This document shows positions 13,801 through 28,400 of a stretch of DNA of 64,000 nt, one piece after another. This DNA is from Halictus rubicundus. Taxonomy: Eukaryota; Arthropoda; Insecta; Hymenoptera; Halictidae. Position 1 is the first letter of the stretch; each line of letters starts with the position of its first letter. The notes below the pieces were generated by a model. That model saw only the letters and a program-made list of their open reading frames with translations. It was not told the origin of the DNA and ran no database searches. Location: assembly GCF_050948215.1 (NCBI RefSeq), contig NW_027488579.1, positions 62,001 to 126,000 on the forward strand, given 5' to 3'. The translations under genes were made by a program, and so were the position numbers.

Positions 13801-15530
13801 ATCCTCTATCCTATAATATCATCTATCCTATCCTATCCTCTATCCTATCCTATCCTCTATGCTATCCAATCCCCTATGTTATCCTCTATCCTATAATATC
13901 CTCTATAATATCCTATCCTCTATCCTATCCTATCCTCTGTCCTATAATATCCTCTATCCTATCCTATCCTCTATCCTATGGTATCCTCTATCCTATCCAA
14001 TCCTCTATCCTATCCTATCCTCTATCCTATCCTATCCTCTATCCTATCCTATCCTATATCCTATCCTATCCTCTATCCTATCCTATCCTCTATCGTATCC
14101 TATCCTCTATAATATCGTATCCTCTATAATATCGTATCCTGTATCCTATCCTGTAATCTTTCCTATCCTATCATCAATCCTATCCTATCCTCTATCGTCT
14201 CCTATCCTCTATCCTATCCAATCCCCTATGTTATCCTCTATCCTATCTTATCCTCTATCCTATCCTATCGTCCATCCTATTATATCCTCTATCCTATAAT
14301 ATCCTCTATCCTATCCTATCCTCTATCCTATCCAATCCTCTACCGTCTCCTATCCTGTATCCGATCCAATCCCCTATCCTCTATCCTATCCTATTCTCTA
14401 TCCTATCCTCTACCGTATCCTATCCTCTATCCTATCCTATCCTCTATCTTCTCCTATCCTCTATCCTATCGTATCCTCAACCCTATCCTATCCTCAATTC
14501 TATCGTATACTCCATACTATCCTATCCGCTATCCTATCCTATCCTCTATTATATAATATTCACTATCCTATCCTATCCTCTATCCGTATCCTATCCTCTA
14601 TCCTATCCTATCGTCTATCCTGTCCTATCCTCTATCCTATCCTATCCTGTATCCTATACTATCCTCTATCCTATCCTATCCTCTATCCTGTCCTATCCTC
14701 TATCCTATCGCATCCTCTATCCTATCCAATCTCATATCCTATCCTATCCTCTATCATATCCTATCCTCTATCGTATCCTATCTTCTATCCTATCCAATCC
14801 TCTATCCTATCCTCCATCCTAGCCTATCCTCTATCCTATCCTATCCTCTATGCTATCCTATCCTATATCCTATTCTATCCTCTATCCTATCCTATTCTAT
14901 ATCCTATCCTATCCTCTATCCTATCCTATCCTATCATCTATCCTATCCTATCCTCTATCCTATCCTATCCTCTATCGTATCCTATCCTCTATAATATCGT
15001 ATCCTCTATAATATCGTATCCTGTATCCTATCCTGTAATCTTTCCTATCCTATCATCAATCCTATCGTATCCTCTATGGTCTCCTCTCCTCTATCCTATC
15101 CAATCCCCTATGTTATTCTCTATCCTATCTTATCCTCTATCCTATCCTAACCTCCATCCTATCCTATCCTCTATCCTATCCTATCCTCCATCCTATCCTA
15201 TCCTCTATCCTATAATATCATCTATCCTATCCTATTCTCTATCCTATCCTATATTCTATCCTATCCTATCTTCAATTCTTTCCTATGCTCTATCATCTGC
15301 TCTATCCTCTCCTATCCTCAATCCTATCCTATCCTCTATCCTATCCTATCCTCCATCCTATCCTATCCTCTATCCTATAATATCATCTATCCTATCCTAT
15401 CCTCTATCCTATCCTATCCTCTATGCTATCCAATCCCCTATGTTATCCTCTATCCTATAATATCCTCTATAATATCCTATCCTCTATCCTATCCTATCCT
15501 CTGTCCTATAATATCCTCTATCCTATCCTA
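10840..15530 (+). repeat. 1563/1564-bp higher-order repeat, three tandem copies
   Basis: The CTATGGTATCC marker at 10851, 12414 and 13978 gives periods of 1563 and 1564. Other markers keep the same spacing: paired TATAATATCG (10981, 12544), CTACCGTCTCC (11211, 12774), and the ATCATCTGCTCTATCC cassette beginning near 12145, 13708 and 15272. All three copies also carry ATTATATAATATTCAC and GCCTATCCTCTATCC. Copies two and three look nearly identical by eye. The fourth expected copy at about 15541 is absent; the sequence passes instead into TATCATCTATCC units shared with 10.2 kb. Confidence 0.88.
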
Positions 15531-15540
15531 TCCTCTATCC

Positions 15541-18500
15541 TATCCTATCATCTATCCTATCCTATCCTCTATCCTGTCCTATCCTCCATCCTATTCTATC
15601 CTCTATCCTATAACATCATCTATCCTATCCTATCCTCTATCCTATCCTATCCTCTATCCTATCCTATCCTCTATCCTATCCTATCCTCTATCCTATCCTA
15701 TCCTCTATCCTATCCTATCCTCTATCCTATCCTATCCTCTATCCTATCCTATCCTCTATCCTATCCTATCCTCTATCCTATCCTATCCTCTATCCTATCC
15801 TATCCTCTATCCTATCATATCCTCTATCCTATCCTATCCTCTATCCTATCCTATCCTCTATCCTATCCTATCCTCTATCCTATCCTATCCTGTATCCTAT
15901 CTTATCCTCTATCCTATCCTATCCTCTATCCTATCCTATCCTATCAACTATCCTATCCTATCCTCTATCCTATCCTATCCTATCCTCTATCCTATCCTAT
16001 CCTCTATCCTATCCTATCCTCTGTCCTATCCTATCCTCTATCCTATTCTATCCTCAATCCTATCTATCCTCAATCCAATCCTATCCTCTATGCTATCCTA
16101 TCCTCTATCCTATCCTATCCTCCATCCTATCCTATCCTCTATCCTATCCTATTCTCTATAATATCGTATCCTGTATCCTATCCTGTAATCTTTCCTATCC
16201 TATCATCAATCCTATCCTATCCTCTATCGTCTCCTATCCTCTATCCTATCCAATCCCCTATTTTATCCCCTATCCTATCTTATCCTCTATCCTATCCTAT
16301 CCTCCATCCTATCCTATCCTCTATTATATAATATCCTCTATCCTATCCAATCCTCTACCGTCTCCTATCCTGTATCCGATCCAATCCCCTATCCTCTATC
16401 CTATCCTATTCTCTATCCTATCCTCTATCCTATCCTATCCTCTATAATATCGTATCCTCTATAATATCGTATCCTGTATCCTATCCTGTCCTCTTTCCTA
16501 TCCTATCCTCAATCCTATCCTATCCTCTATCCTATGGTATCCTCTATCCTATCCAATCCTCTATCCTATCCTATCCTCTATCCTATCCTATCCTCTATCC
16601 TATCCTATCCTATATCCTATCCTATCCTCTATCGTATCCTATCCTCTATCCTATCCTATCCTCTATCCTATCCTATCCTCTATCCTATCCTATCCTCTAT
16701 CGTATCCTATCCTCTATAATATCGTATCCTCTATAATATCGTATCCTGTATCCTATCCTGTAATCTTTCCTATCCTATCATCAATCCTATCCTATCCTCT
16801 ATCGTCTCCTATCCTCTATCCTATCCAATCCCCTATGTTATCCTCTATCCTATCTTATCCTCTATCCTATCCTATCCTCCATCCTATTATATCCTCTATC
16901 CTATAATATCCTCTATCCTATCCTATCCTCTATCCTATCCAATCCTCTACCGTCTCCTATCCTGTATCCGATCCAATCCCCTATCCTCTATCCTATCCTA
17001 TTCTCTATCCTATCCTATCCTCTATCCTATCCTATCCTCTATCTTCTCCTATCCTCTATCCTATCGTATCCTCAACCCTATCCTATCCTCAATTCTATCG
17101 TATACTCCATACTATCCTATCCGCTATCCTATCCTATCCTCTATTATATAATATCCTCTATCCTATCCTATCCTCTATCCTATCCTATCCTCTATCCTAT
17201 CATATCCTCTATCCTATCCTATCCTCTATCCTATCCTATCCTGTATCCTATCATATCAACTTTCCTATCCTATCCTCTATCCTATCCTATCCTCTATACT
17301 ATCCAATCCCCTATGTTATCCTCTATCCTATCTTATCCTCTATCCTATTCTATCCTCCATCCTATCCTATCCTCTATCCTATCCTATCCTCTATCCTATG
17401 GTATCCTCTATCCTATCCAATCCTCTATCCTATCCTATCCTCTATCCTATCCTATCCTCTATCCTATCCTATCCTATATCCTATCCTATCCTCTATCGTA
17501 TCCTATCCTCTATCCTATCCTATCCTCTATCCTATCCTATCCTCTATCCTATCCTATCCTCTATCGTCTCCTATCCTCTATGCTATCCAATCCCCTATGT
17601 TATCCTCTATCCTATCCTATCCTCTATAATATCCTATCCTCTATCCTATCCTATCCTCTGTCCTATAATATCCTCTATCCTACCCTATCCTCTATCCTAT
17701 CCTATCCTCTATCCTATCCAATCCTCTATCGTATCCTATCCTCTATCCTATCCTATCCTCTATCCTATCCTATTCTCTATCCTATCCAATCCCCTATGTT
17801 ATCGTCTATCCTATCCTCTATAATATCGTATCCTCTATCATATCATATCCTCTTTCCTATAATATCGTCTATCCTATCCAATTCCCTATCCTATCCTATC
17901 CTCTATCCTATTCTATCATCTATCCTATCCTATCCTCTATCCTATCCAATCCTCTACCGTCTCCTATCCTGTATCCGATCCAATCCCCTATCCTCTATCC
18001 TATCCTATTCTCTATCCTATCCTCTATCGTATCGTATCCTCTATCCTATCCTATCCTCTATCCTATCCTATCCTCTATCCTATCCTGTCCTCTTTCCTAT
18101 CCTATCCTCAACCGTATCCTATCCTCAATTCTATCCTATACTCCATCCTAACCTATCCGCTATCCTATCCTATCCTCTATCCTATAATATCCTCTATCCT
18201 ATCCAATCCTCTATCCTATCCTCTATCCTATCCTCTATCCTATCCTGCTCTATCCTATCCTATCCTCTATCCTATCCTATCCTCTATCCTATCTTATCCT
18301 CTATCCTATCCTATCCTCTATCCTATCCAATCCTCTACCGTCTCCTATCCTGTATCCGATCCAATCCCCTATCAACTATCCTATCCTATTCTCTATCCTA
18401 TCCTCTATCGTATCCTATACTCTATCCTATCCTACCCTCTATCTTCTCCTATCCTCTATCCTATCCTGTCCTCTTTCCTATCCTATCCTCAACCCTATCC

Positions 18501-20660
18501 TATCCTCAATTCTATCCTATACTCCATCCTATCCTATCCGCTATCCTATCCTATCCTCTATCCTATAATATCCTCTATCCTATCCAATCCTCTATCCTAT
18601 CCTCTATCCTATCCTCTATCCTATCCTGCTCTATCCTATCCTATCCTCTATCCTATCCTATCCTCTATCCTATCTTATCCTCTATCCTATCCTATCCTCT
18701 ATCCTATCCTATCCTCTATAATATCGTATCCAGTATCCTATCCTGTCCTCTTTCCTATCCTATCATCAAACCTATCATGTCCTCTATCGTCTCCTATCCT
18801 CTATACTATCCAATCCCCAATGTTATCCTCTATCCTATCCTATCCTCTATCCTATGCTATCCTCTATCCTATCCTATCCTCTATCCTATCCAATCCTCTA
18901 CCGTCTCCTATCCTGTATCCGATCCAATCCCCTATCCTCTATCGTATCCTCTTCTCTATCCTATCCTCTATCGTATCCTATCCACTATCCTATCCTATCC
19001 TCTATCTTCTCCTATACTCTATCCTATCCTATCCTCTATCCTATCCTATCCTCTATCCTATCCTATCCTCTATCCTATCCTATCCTCTATCCTATCCTAT
19101 CCTCTATCCTATCCTATCCTCTGTCCTATCCTATCCTCTCTCCTATCCTATCCTCTATCCTATCCTATCCTCTATCCTATCCTATCCTCTATCCTATCCT
19201 ATCCTCTATAATATCGTATCCTCTATAATACCATATCCTGTATACTATCCTGTCCTCTTTCCTATCCTATCCTCAAACCTATCCTATCCTCTATCCTTTG
19301 GTATCCTCTATCCTATCCAATCCCCTATGTTATCCTCTATCCTATCTTATCCACTATCCTATCCTATCCTCTATCCTAATCCTATCCTCTATAATATCGT
19401 ATCCTCTATAATATCGTATCCTGTATCCTATCCTGTAATCTTTCCTATCCTATCATCAATCCTATCCTATCCTCTATGGTCTCCTATCCTCTATCCTATC
19501 CAATCCCCTATGTTATCCTCTATCCTATCTTATCCTCTATCCTATCCTAACCTCCATCCTATCCTATCCTCTATCCTATCCTATCCTCCATCCTATCCTA
19601 TCCTCTATCCTATAATATCATCTATCCTATCCTATTCTCGATCCTATCGTATATTCTATCCTATCCTATCCTCAATTCTTTCCTATGCTCTATCATCTGC
19701 TCTATACTCTCCTATCCTCAACCCTATCCTATCCTCTATCCGATCCTATCCTCTATCCTATCCAATCCTATATACTATCCTCTATCCTATCCTATCCTCC
19801 ATCCTATCCTATCCTCTATCCTAACCTATCCTCTATCCTATCCTATCCTCTATCCTATCCTATCCTCTATCCTGTCCTATCCTCGATCCTATCCTATCCT
19901 CTATCCTATAACATCATCTATCCTATCCTATTCTCTATCCTATCCTATATTCTATCCTATCCTATCCTATTCTCTATCCTATTCTATCATCTATCCTATC
20001 CTATCCTCTATCCTATCCAATCCTCTACCGTCTCCTATCCTGTATCCGATCCAATCCCCTATCCTCTATCCTATCCTATTCTCTATCCTATCCTCTATCG
20101 TATCGTATCCTCTATCCTATCCTATCCTCTATCCTATCCTATCCTCTATCCTATCCTGTCCTCTTTCCTATCCTATCCTCAAACCCATCCTATCCTCAAT
20201 TCTATCCTATACTCCATCCTATCCTATCCGCTATCCTATCCTATCCTCTATCCTATAATATCCTCTATCCTATCCAATCCTCTATCCTATCCTCTATCCT
20301 ATCCTCTATCCTATCCTCTATCCTATCCTCTATCCTATCCTCTATCCTATCCTCTATCCTATCCTCTATCCTATCCTGCTCTATCCTATCCTATCCTCTG
20401 TCCTATCCTGTCCTCTATAATATCGTATCCTCTATAATATCGTATCCAGTATCCTATCCTGTCCTCTTTCCTATCCTATCATCAAACCTATCATGTCCTC
20501 TATCGTCTCCTATCCTCTATCCTATCCAATCCTCTACCGTCTCCTATCCTGTATCCGATCCAATCCCCTATCCTCTATCCTATCCTATCCTCTATCCTAT
20601 CCTATCCTCTATCCTATCCTATCCTCTATCCTATCCTATCCTCTATCCTATCCTATCCTC
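15541..20660 (+). repeat. Mosaic cassette region, partly shared with 57-61 kb
   Basis: The CTATGGTATCC cassette is duplicated at 16534 and 17398 (864 bp apart). The block from about 17.6 to 20.5 kb resembles 57.2-61.0 kb, with offsets near 39.6 kb (18854 matches 58433; 20493 matches 60270 at 39777). Shared markers include GTTATCGTCTATCC, CCTGCTCTATCC, ATCAAACCTATCATGTCC, TATCTTCTCC and TACCATATCCTGTATAC. The shifting offset shows insertions and deletions of cassettes between the two regions. Confidence 0.65.
20281..20376 (+). repeat. Expansion of 12-bp subunit TCTATCCTATCC, 8 copies
   Basis: Eight perfect tandem copies of the shortened unit (one pentamer plus the heptamer) fill 96 bp. On the left is CCAATCC, on the right TGCTCTATCC. 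The same site in related cassettes normally has three copies (18591-18626, 58153-58188), so this is a local copy-number expansion at a defined position. Confidence 0.9.
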
Positions 20661-20671
20661 TATCCTATCCT

Positions 20672-22450
20672 ATGCTCTATCCTATCCTATCCTCTATAAT
20701 ATTGTATCCTCTATCATATCCTATCCTCTTTCCTATAATATCATCTATCCTATCCTATCCTCTATCCTATCCTATCCTCTATCCTATCATATCCTCTATC
20801 CTATCCTATCCTCTATCCTATCCTATCCTCTATCCTATCCAATCCTCTATCCTATCCTATGCTCTATCCTATCCTATCCTCTATCCTATCCTATCCTCCA
20901 TCCTATTCTATCCTCTATCCTATAATATCCTCTATCCTATCCTATCCTCTATCCTATCCAATCCTCTACCGTCTCCTATCCTGTATCCGATCCAATCCCC
21001 TATCCTCTATCCTATCCTATTCTCTATCCTATCCTCTATCCTATCCTATTCTCTATCCTATCCTCTATCGTATCGTATCCTCTATCCTATCCTATCCTCT
21101 ATCTTCTCCTATCCTCGATCCTATCCTATCCTCAACCCTATCCTACCCTCAATTCTATCGTATACTCCATCCTATCCTATCCGCTATACTATCCTATCCA
21201 CTATCCTATAATATCCTCTATCCTATCCAATACTCTATCCTATCCTCTATCCTATCCTCTATCGTAACCTATCCTCTATCCTATCCTATCCTCTATCCTA
21301 TCCTATCCTCTATCCTATCCTATCCTCTATCCTATCCTATCCTCTATAATATCATATCCTCTATAATATCGTATCCTGTATCCTATCCTGTCCTCTTTCC
21401 TATCCTATCCTCTATCCTATCCTATCCTCTATCCTATCCAATCCCCTATGTTATCCCCTATCCTATCCTATCCTCTATAATATTGTATCCTCTATCATAT
21501 CCTATCCTCTTTCCTATAATATCATCTATCCTATCCTATCCTCTATCCTATCCTATCCTCTATCCTATCCTATCCTCTATCCTATCCTATCCTCTATCCT
21601 ATCCTATCCTCTATCCTATCCAATCCTCTATCCTATGCTATCCTCTATCCTATCCTATCCTCTATCCTATCCTATCCTCTATCCTATCCTATCCTCTATC
21701 CTATCCTATCCTCTATCCTATCCTATCCTGTATCCCATCTTATCCTCTATATTATCTTATCCTCTATCCTATCCTATCCTCTGTCCTATCCTATCGTCTA
21801 TCCTATCCTATCCTCTATCCTATCCTATCCTCTATCCTATCCTATCCTCTATCCTATCCTATGCTCTATAATATTGTATCCTCTATCATATCCTATCCTC
21901 TTTACTATAATATCATCTATCCTATCCTATCCTCTATCCTATCCTATCCTCTATCCTATCATATCCTCTATCCTATCCTATCCTCTATCCTATCCTATCC
22001 TCTATCCTATCCAATCCTCTATCCTATCCTATTCTCTATCCTATCCTATCCTCTATCCTATCCTATCCTCCATCCTATTCTATCCTCTATCCTATAATAT
22101 CCTCTATCCTATCCTATCCTCTATCCTATCCAATCCTCTACCGTCTCCTATCCTGTATCCGATCCAATCCCCTATCCTCTATCCTATCCTATTCTCTATC
22201 CTATCCTCTATCCTATCCTATTCTGTATCCTATCCTCTATCGTATCGTATCCTCTATCCTATCATATCCTCTATCTTCTCCTATCCTCGATCCTATCCTA
22301 TCCTCAACCCTATCCTACCCTCAATTCTATCGTATACTCCATCCTATCCTATCCGCTATACTATCCTATCCACTATCCTATAATATCCTCTGTCCTATCC
22401 AATACTCTATCCTATCCTCTATCCTATCCTCTATCGTAACCTATCCTCTA
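20672..22450 (+). repeat. 1172-bp tandem duplication (second copy partial)
   Basis: The marker CTATAATATTGTATCC (ATTG at 20701, 21482 and 21873) defines sub-spacings of 781 and 391 and a full period of 1172. The repeat carries CTTTCCTATAATATCATC, CCATCCTATTCTATCC, CTACCGTCTCC, TCAACCCTATCCTACCC and GCTATACTATCCACTATCC. The second copy has changes such as CTTTACTATAATATC and TTCTGTATCC. Confidence 0.75.
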
Positions 22451-22479
22451 TCCCATCCTATCCTCTATCCTATCCTATC

Positions 22480-25405
22480 CTCTATCCTATCCAATCCTCT
22501 ACCGTCTCCTATTCTGTATCCGACCCAATCCCCCATCCTCTATCGTATCCTCTTCTCTATCCTATCCTCTATCGTATCCTATCCACTATCCTATCCTATC
22601 CTCTATCTTCTCCTATCCACTATCCTATCCTATCCTCGATCCTATCCTATCCTCTATCCTATCCTATCCTCTATCCTATCCTATCCTCTATCCTATCCTA
22701 TCCTCTATAATATCATATCCTCTATAATATCGTATCCTGTATCCTATCCTGTCCTCTTTCCTATCCTATCATCAATCCTATCCTATCCTCTATCCTATCC
22801 AATCCCCTATGTTATCCCCTATCCTATCCTATCCTCTATAATATCGTATCCTCTATCATATCCTATCCTCTATCCTATCCTATCAACTATAACATCGTAT
22901 CCTGTATCCTATCCTGTAATCTTTCCTATCCTATCATCAATCCTATCCTATCCTCTATGGTCTCCTATCCTCTATCCTATCCAATCCCCTATGTTATCCT
23001 CTATCCTATCTTATCCTCTATCCTATCCTAACCTCCACCCTATCCTATCCTCTATCCTATCCTATCCTATATCCTATCCTATCCTATCCTCTATCCTATC
23101 CTATCCTCTATCCTATCCTATCCTCTATCCTATCCTATCCTCTATCCTATCCTATCCTCTATAACATCGTATCCTGTATCCTATCCTGTAATCTTTCCTA
23201 TCCTATCATCAATCCTATCCTATCCTCTATGGTCTCCTATCCTCTATCCTATCCAATCCCCTATGTTATCCTCTATCCTATCTTATCCTCTATCCTATCC
23301 TAACCTCCATCCTATCCTATCCTCTATCCTATCCTATCCTCCATCCTATCCTATCCTCTATCCTATAATATCACCTATAATATCCTATCCTCTATCCTAT
23401 CCTATCCTCTATCCTATCCTATCCTCTATCCTATCCTATCCTCTATCCTATCCTATCCTCTATCCTATCCTATCCTCTATCCTATCCTATCCTCTATCCT
23501 ATCCTATCCTCTATCCTATCCTATCCTCTATCCTATCCTATCCTCTATCCTATCCTATCTTCTATCCTATCCTATCCTCTATAATATCGTATCCTGTATC
23601 CTATCCTGTAATCTTTCCTATCCTCTATCGTCTCCTATCCTCTATCCTATCCAATCCCCTATGTTATACTCTAAACTATCTTATCCTCTATCCTATCCTA
23701 TCCTCCATCCTATCCTATCCTCTATCCTATCCAATCCTCTACCGTCTCCTATCCTGTATCCGATCCAATCCCGTATCCTCTATCCTATCCTATTCTCTAT
23801 CCTATTCTCTATCTTCTCCTATCCTCTATCCTATCCTATCCTCAACCCTATCCTATCCTCAACCCTATCCTATCGTCAATTCTATCGTATACTCCATACT
23901 ATCCTATCCGCTATACTATCCTATCCACTATCCTATAATATCCTCTGTCCTATCCTATCCTCTATCCTATCCAATCCTCTACCGTCTCCTATTCTGTATC
24001 CGACCCAATCCCCCATCCTCTATCGTATCCTCTTCTCTATCCTATCCTCTATCGTATCCTATCCACTATCCTATCCTATCCTCTATCTTCTCCTATCCAC
24101 TATCCTATCCTATCCTCGATCCTATCCTATCCTCTATCCTATCCTATCCTCTATCCTATCCTATCCTCTATCCTATCCTATCCTCTATAATATCATATCC
24201 TCTATAATATCGTATCCTGTATCCTATCCTGTCCTCTTTCCTATCCTATCATCAATCCTATCCTATCCTCTATCCTATCCAATCCCCTATGTTATCCCCT
24301 ATCCTATCCTATCCTCTATAATATCGTATCCTCTATCATATCCTATCCTCTATCCTATCCTATCAACTATAACATCGTATCCTGTATCCTATCCTGTAAT
24401 CTTTCCTATCCTATCATCAATCCTATCCTATCCTCTATGGTCTCCTATCCTCTATCCTATCCAATCCCCTATGTTATCCTCTATCCTATCTTATCCTCTA
24501 TCCTATCCTAACCTCCACCCTATCCTATCCTCTATCCTATCCTATCCTATATCCTATCCTATCCTATCCTCTATCCTATCCTATCCTCTATCCTATCCTA
24601 TCCTCTATCCTATCCTATCCTCTATCCTATCCTATCCTCTATCCTATCCTATCCTCTATAACATCGTATCCTGTATCCTATCCTGTAATCTTTCCTATCC
24701 TATCATCAATCCTATCCTATCCTCTATGGTCTCCTATCCTCTATCCTATCCAATCCCCTATGTTATCCTCTATCCTATCTTATCCTCTATCCTATCCTAA
24801 CCTCCATCCTATCCTATCCTCTATCCTATCCTATCCTCCATCCTATCCTATCCTCTATCCTATAATATCACCTATAATATCCTATCCTCTATCCTATCCT
24901 ATCCTCTATCCTATCCTATCCTCTATCCTATCCTATCCTCTATCCTATCCTATCCTCTATCCTATCCTATCCTCTATCCTATCCTATCCTCTATCCTATC
25001 CTATCCTCTATCCTATCCTATCCTCTATCCTATCCTATCTTCTATCCTATCCTATCCTCTATAATATCGTATCCTGTATCCTATCCTGTAATCTTTCCTA
25101 TCCTCTATCGTCTCCTATCCTCTATCCTATCCAATCCCCTATGTTATACTCTAAACTATCTTATCCTCTATCCTATCCTATCCTCCATCCTATCCTATCC
25201 TCTATCCTATCCAATCCTCTACCGTCTCCTATCCTGTATCCGATCCAATCCCGTATCCTCTATCCTATCCTATTCTCTATCCTATTCTCTATCCTATTCT
25301 CTATCTTCTCCTATCCTCTATCCTATCCTATCCTCAACCCTATCCTATCCTCAACCCTATCCTATCGTCAATTCTATCGTATACTCCATACTATCCTATC
25401 CGCTA
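22480..25405 (+). repeat. 1480-bp tandem duplication (two copies)
   Basis: The copies are about 22480-23959 and 23960-25405. The rare word GTATCCGACCCAATCCCCC (near 22517 and 23997) and ATGTTATACTCTAAAC (23661 and 25141) both fall 1480 bp apart. The offset rises to 1497 around 23263 and 24760, so the second copy gained one 17-bp unit that was later compensated. Both copies contain ATAACATCGTATCC, GTAATCTTTCC, CCTAACCTCC and TATCACCTATAATATCC, followed by a clean 17-bp tract. The second copy has an extra CCTATTCTCTAT near 25285. Confidence 0.85.
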
Positions 25406-28400
25406 TCCTATCCTATCGTCTATCCTATAATATCCCCTATCCTATCCAATCCTCTATCCTATCCTCTATCCTATCCTCTATTCTATCCTATCCTCTATCC
25501 GTATCCTATCCTCTGTCCTATCCTATCCTCTATCCTATCCTATCCTCTATAATATCGTATCCTGTATCCTATCCTGTCCTCTTTACTATCCTATCCTCAA
25601 TCCTATCCTATCCTCTATCCTATGGTATCCTCTATCCTATCCAATCCTCTATCCTATCCTATCCTCTATCCTATCCTATCCTCTATCCTATCCTATCCTA
25701 TATCCTATCCTATCCTCTATCCTATCCTATCCTCTATCCTATCCTATCCTCTATCCTATCCTATCCTCTATTCTATCCTATCCTGTAATCTTTCCTATCC
25801 TATCATCAATCCTATCCTATCCTCTATCGTCTCCTATCCTCTATCCTATCCAATCCCCTATGTTATCCTCTATCCCATCTTATCCTCTATCCTATCCTAT
25901 CCTCAATCCTATCTTATCCTCTATCCTATCCTATCCTCAATCCTATTGAATCCTCTATCCTATAATATCCTCTATCCTATCCAATCCTCTACCGTCTCCT
26001 ATCCTCTATCCTATCCAATCCCGTATGTTATCCTCTATCCAATCCTATCCTCTATCCTTTCCTATCCTCTATCCTATCCTATCCTCTATCCTATCCTATC
26101 CTCTATCCTATCATATCCTCTATCCTATCCTATCCTCTATCCCGTCCTATCCTCTATCCTATCTTATCCTCTATCCTATCCTATCCTTTATCCTATCCTA
26201 TCCTCTATCCTATCCTATCCTATATCCTATCCTCTATCCTATCCTATCCTCCATACTATCCTAGCCTCTATCCTATAATATCATCTATCCTATCCTATCC
26301 TCTATCCTTTGGTATCCTCTATCCTATCCAATCCTCTATCCTATCCTATCCTCTATCCTATCCTAACCTCCATCCTATCCTATCCTCTATCCTATCCTAT
26401 TCTCCATCCTATCCTATCCTCTATCCTATAATATCACCTGTAATATCCTATCCTCTAACCTATCCTATCCTCTACCCTATCCTATCCTCTATCCTATCCT
26501 ATCCTCTATCCTATCCTATCCTCTATCCTATCCTATCCTCTATCCTATCCTATCCTCTATCCTATCCTATCCTCTATCCTATCCTATCCTCTATCCTATC
26601 CTATCCTCTATCCTATCCTATCCTCTATCCAATCCTATCCTCTATCCTATCCTATCCTCTATCCTATCCTATCCTGTATCCTATCATATCAACTATCCTA
26701 TCCTATCCTCTATCCTATCCTATCCTGTATCCTATCATATCAACTTTCCTATGCTATCCTCTATCCTATCCTATCCTCTATACTATCCAATCCCCTATGT
26801 TATCCTCTATCCTATCTTATCCTCTATCCTATTCTATCCTCCATCCAATCCTATCATCTATCCTCTAATATCCTCTAGCCTATCCAATCCTCTACCGTCT
26901 CCTATCCTGTATCCGATCCTATCCCCTATCCTCTATCCTATCCTCTATCGTAACCTATCCTCTATCCTATCCTATCCTCTATCCTATCCTATCCTCTATC
27001 CTATCCTATCCTATATCCTATCCTATCCTCTATCCTATCCTCTATTCTATCCTATCCTCTATCCTATCCTATCCTCTATCGTATCCTATCCTCTATAATA
27101 TCGTATCCTCTATAATATCGTATCCTGTATCCTATCCTGTAATCTTTCCTATCCTATCATCAATCCTATCCTATCCTCTACGGTCTCCTCTCCTCTATCC
27201 TATCCAATCCCCTATGTTATCCTCTATCCTATCTTATCCTCTATCTTATCCTAACCTCCATCCTATCCTATCCTCTATCCTATCCTATCCTCCATCCTAT
27301 CCTATCCTCTATCCTATAATATCATCTATCCTAGCCTATTCTCTATCCTATCCTATATTCTATCCTATCCTATCTTCAATTCTTTCCTATGCTCTATCAT
27401 CTGCTCTATCCTCTCCTATCCTCAATCCTATCCTATCCTCTATCCTATCCTATCCTCCATCCTATCCTATCCTCTATCCTATAATGACATCTATCCTATC
27501 CTATCCTCTATAATATCCTATCCTCTATCCTATCCTATCCTCTGTCCTATAATATCCGCTATCCTATCCTATCCTCTATCCTATCCTATCCTCTATCCTA
27601 TCCTATCCTCTATCCTATCCTATCCTCTATCCTATCCTATCCTCTATCCTATCCTATCCTCTATCCTATCCTATCCTCTATCCTATCCTATCCTCTATCC
27701 TATCCTATCCTCTATCCTATCCTCTATCCTATCCTATCCTCTATCCTATCCTATCATCTATCCTATCCTATCCTATATCCTATCCTATCCTCTATCCTAT
27801 CCTATCCTATCCTCTATCCTATCCTATCCTCTATCCTATCCTATCCTCTATCCTATCCTATCCTCTATCCTATCCTATCCTGTATCCTATCCTATCAACT
27901 ATCCTATCCTATCCTCTATCCTATCCTATCCTATCAACTATCCTATCCTATCCTCTATCCCATCCTATCCTCTATCCTATCCTATCCTCTATCCTATCCT
28001 ATCCTCTGTCCTATCCTATCCTCTCTCCTATCCTATCCTCTATCCTATCCTATCCACCATCCTATCCTATCCTCTATCCTTTGGTATCCTCTATCCTATC
28101 CTATCCTCTATCCTATCCTATCCTCTATCCTATCCTATCCTATATCCTATCCTATCCTCTATCCTATCCTATCCTCTATCCTATCCTATCCTCTATCCTA
28201 TCCTATCCTCTATCCTATCCTATCCTGTATCCTATCCTATCAACTATCCTATCCTATCCTCTATCGTATCCTATCCTCTATCCTATCCTATCAACTATCC
28301 TATCCTATCCTCTATCCTATCCTATCCTCAATCCTATCCAATCCTCTATCCGATCCTATCCTCTATCGTATCCAATCCTATATCCTATCCTCTATCCTAT

